From Sphingobacteriales bacterium 50-39 (GTDB lineage: Bacteria; Bacteroidota; Bacteroidia; Chitinophagales; Chitinophagaceae), in assembly GCA_001898505.1 (NCBI GenBank), contig MKTZ01000020.1:1-64000 (forward strand): a DNA stretch of 64,000 nt, given 5' to 3'. Both the position numbers and the translations under genes were made by a program. Position 1 is the first letter of the stretch, and each line of letters starts with the position of its first letter. Below are positions 61,814 to 64,000 of the stretch, piece after piece. The notes below the pieces were generated by a model. It was not told the origin of the DNA and searched no databases. It worked only from the letters and a program-made list of their open reading frames with translations.

Positions 61814-63973
61814 TTATTTATTGTAGACTAAGTTTTTCTGCGCTATCATATCATCCAGCACATTGACCGCCTCCCCAAGGTAAATATCACTGCGTTTGTC
61901 CTTCAGCCATACCTGGAACCTGTCGGCTTTATCCTTATCCCCATCATATTTATGCAAATCCTGCGGCAGGGCCGAAACGTTCAGCTCACTGCTGCCCGAA
62001 AGCTTGCTCAGCGTCTCGATCTGCTTGATAGTCGACTTGATCTGCTTCTGCTCATCCCTGTACTTCTGCAGGTTCAGCGGGAATACCTTATCATTCTCCT
62101 TGCTAAGCCATTCAGCATCCTGACGGATCAGGTTGAAGGCGGAATTGTTCTTCAGCCGCTCCCTGCTCATAGCTCCGATCACATTCAGATCATAGGCATA
62201 TTTCCAGGTATTATAATCAGCCTTCTGTATCTCGTCCCAGGGCAATGCATCGGGATTGTCCTTCTCGCGAATCTTGGAATACTCATACAGATCGGGCAGC
62301 ACGATGTCGGAAGCTACTCCGCGCAGCTGGGTCGACCCGCCGCTGATCCTATAGAACTTCTGCAGGGTCACCTTCAATGTGCCCAGCTCGCTATTGGCAT
62401 CCATAAAGCCCATTGTCTTATCCAGCCCAAGGTTCCGTTGTACAGTACCCTTACCATAGGTGGAAGTGCTGCCAATGATCACCCCTCTGTGATAATCCTG
62501 TATGGCAGCAGCGAATATTTCAGAAGCGCTGGCGCTCAGCTCATTTACCATGACGGCAAAAGGCCCGTCATACAGCACCGTCTTATCATGGTCAGGCAGT
62601 ATCTGCGGCTTGCCATCCCTGTCCTTCACCTGTACGATAGGACCCTGATCTATGAATAGTCCTGCCATCTGCACGACATCATATAATGAGCCGCCACCGT
62701 TAAACCGCAGGTCAAGCACGATACCATCGACCTTCTGTTCCTTCAGCTTCATCACCTCCCTGGCTACATCCACGGAACAGCGGTTGCCCTTGGGATTGTC
62801 AAAGTCGGCATAGAACTCCGGCAGATAGATATACCCGATCTTCCCCTTGGAAGAATTGACAATGGCGCTGCGCGCAAAGGTCGCCTCATCCTGTACGATC
62901 TCGTCCCGGATAAGGGAGATTATTTTTGTAGACCCATCCGTCTTCCTCAGCGTCAGCCGGACTTCCGTTCCTTTTGTACCACGGATCAGCTTCACAGCAT
63001 CCTCTACCTGGAATCCAGTAAGATCTACGGGCTCCTGAGCGCCTTGCGCCACCTTGGTGATGATATCACCTATCTGCACCTGGCCGGACTTCCATGCGGG
63101 ACTGCCCGTTACCAGGGTCGTGATCTTGATATTTCCATCCTCTTCCCGCAGAGAAGCGCCGATCCCAAAAAAGTGACCGCTCATCTGCTCATCGAAATAC
63201 CTCTTTTCCACAGGAGGGAAATAGTCGGTATGAGGATCCATGCACTGTACGATGGTTTGTACATACATATTGAACCTGTCGTCGTCATTGACCTTTACCT
63301 TCAGCCGCTCATAGAACCTGTCCATTACTTTCAGGGCCTTGCCCCTGGCCTCTTTTTCCAGGTCCTCATTGGAACGGGCTACAAATCCGGGCTTGCCCTT
63401 GCCCGTCTCCTGCTGGTCCAGCAGGTCGGAGTATCTTTCTAAAGTCAAGTATTTCAATCTCTTATACCATGAATCTCTCCTCTCGACCTCGCTCTTCGGG
63501 AAATCTACCTTGTCATAGTTCTGGTCCACCGAATCATTCGCATTGAAATCAAAAGGCCTGGAAAGGATGTCCTTGTACAGCGCCTCTGTTTCCACCAGCC
63601 TTTTCTTGTAGATGTCGCTGACAGAAGGTACAAACTGGATGGGCGCATTACCCAGTATCTCGTCGTCGATACGGGTTTCGAACTTCTTGCGCAATGCCTC
63701 CACATCGGGCTGCATCAGCACATTCTTCTCTACATCTACTCCAGCCAGGTATTTGCCGAAAACTTCCTTGGAGAATTTATCGTCCAGCTGTTTGGGGCTG
63801 TAGTGTATCTGCTCCAGCATCTCTCCCACATTCTTCAATATCCTTTCATATTTGGTAGGGGGGGTCTGTCCCAGTCCTAATGTCCTGAATGCAACGAATA
63901 CTCCCGCTCCCAGAATCAGTAAGACAATGGGTAAATTTCTTTTATTAAACATATACATGATCACTTTTTTCAT
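61814..63973 (-). CDS. prc: Carboxy-terminal processing protease (Tsp/Prc, S41 family)
   Basis: This 719-residue periplasmic protease has an N-terminal signal or anchor (NLPIVLLILGAGVFVAF) and a helical N-domain (about 40-230). A PDZ domain follows (about 240-330: GIGASLREEDGNIKITTLVT, GDIITKVAQG), then the S41 core with the catalytic Ser in NELSASASEIFAAAIQDYHR and Lys in STYGKGTVQ. The C-terminal DUF3340 domain covers about the last 170 residues. Tsp proteases degrade misfolded or C-terminally tagged envelope proteins and trim murein hydrolases. The start is the ATG at 63973, 27 bases from the window end, so its promoter is outside. Confidence 0.94.
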   Translation of the reverse strand: MKKVIMYMFNKRNLPIVLLILGAGVFVAFRTLGLGQTPPTKYERILKNVGEMLEQIHYSPKQLDDKFSKEVFGKYLAGVDVEKNVLMQPDVEALRKKFETRIDDEILGNAPIQFVPSVSDIYKKRLVETEALYKDILSRPFDFNANDSVDQNYDKVDFPKSEVERRDSWYKRLKYLTLERYSDLLDQQETGKGKPGFVARSNEDLEKEARGKALKVMDRFYERLKVKVNDDDRFNMYVQTIVQCMDPHTDYFPPVEKRYFDEQMSGHFFGIGASLREEDGNIKITTLVTGSPAWKSGQVQIGDIITKVAQGAQEPVDLTGFQVEDAVKLIRGTKGTEVRLTLRKTDGSTKIISLIRDEIVQDEATFARSAIVNSSKGKIGYIYLPEFYADFDNPKGNRCSVDVAREVMKLKEQKVDGIVLDLRFNGGGSLYDVVQMAGLFIDQGPIVQVKDRDGKPQILPDHDKTVLYDGPFAVMVNELSASASEIFAAAIQDYHRGVIIGSTSTYGKGTVQRNLGLDKTMGFMDANSELGTLKVTLQKFYRISGGSTQLRGVASDIVLPDLYEYSKIREKDNPDALPWDEIQKADYNTWKYAYDLNVIGAMSRERLKNNSAFNLIRQDAEWLSKENDKVFPLNLQKYRDEQKQIKSTIKQIETLSKLSGSSELNVSALPQDLHKYDGDKDKADRFQVWLKDKRSDIYLGEAVNVLDDMIAQKNLVYNK

Positions 63974-64000
63974 ATCTATCCAAATGTAACGATTATCTCA

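Overview
The window reads as a chromosomal segment of a Bacteroidota bacterium, most likely Chitinophagaceae (Chitinophaga-like). The grounds are a SusC/SusD pair driven by an ECF sigma factor and a FecR-type anti-sigma factor with a DUF4974 tail, the gene block rpmB-rpmG-DUF4295-ftsY, bacillithiol synthesis (BshC), LytS/LytTR two-component genes, many secreted proteins, a moderately high G+C content, and promoters of the Bacteroidota type (TTTG, about 19 bases, TAnnTTTG; clearest upstream of rpmB). No rRNA gene, intact tRNA gene or CRISPR array was seen.

Left end (1-4.6 kb): a zone of decay. The window opens on what looks like the 3' end of a group II intron. It is followed by a proline-tRNA-like 3' end, a DUF2281 antitoxin whose VapC toxin is frameshifted, an unknown membrane protein, a methionine aminopeptidase, a shattered glycosyltransferase, a Tat-exported dienelactone hydrolase and a 5'-truncated gene fused against an ABC permease. 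From 4.5 to 10 kb come the MacB-like permease, an OmpA-family protein and a DUF2809/MpaB-like pair.

10.1-27 kb is one co-directional polysaccharide-utilisation-type locus: ECF sigma, FecR, SusC, SusD, a TIM-barrel glycosidase-like protein, a DUF4838 protein, two large exported proteins of unknown family and a formylglycine-type sulfatase. It has no glycoside hydrolase or lyase of a family I can name with certainty, so its glycan cannot be read from known enzymes. This is the strongest candidate for an undescribed system here. Two oxidoreductase genes follow, the first with its SDR catalytic residues replaced.

28.8-33.3 kb (minus strand) holds a three-gene operon of a His/Met-rich membrane protein, a polytopic membrane protein and an epimerase-like protein, then an L,D-transpeptidase-like protein. 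33.7-46.7 kb is housekeeping and metabolism: an Nramp-like transporter with altered metal-site motifs, phosphoglycerate mutase, BshC, two enzymes of 4-hydroxyproline breakdown, RimO, NhaA, FtsY, ribosomal proteins L28 and L33, and a soluble quinoprotein dehydrogenase.

46.9-64 kb contains polyphosphate kinase and exopolyphosphatase as a pair, PanB, a TonB-dependent receptor, a LytS/LytTR two-component pair, an ALDH7-type dehydrogenase behind a perfect inverted repeat, an OmpA protein with a duplicated OmpA domain, a subtilase, a DinB-like protein and a Tsp/Prc protease. Short perfect palindromes with a three-base loop (often TCC/GGA) recur between genes throughout the window.
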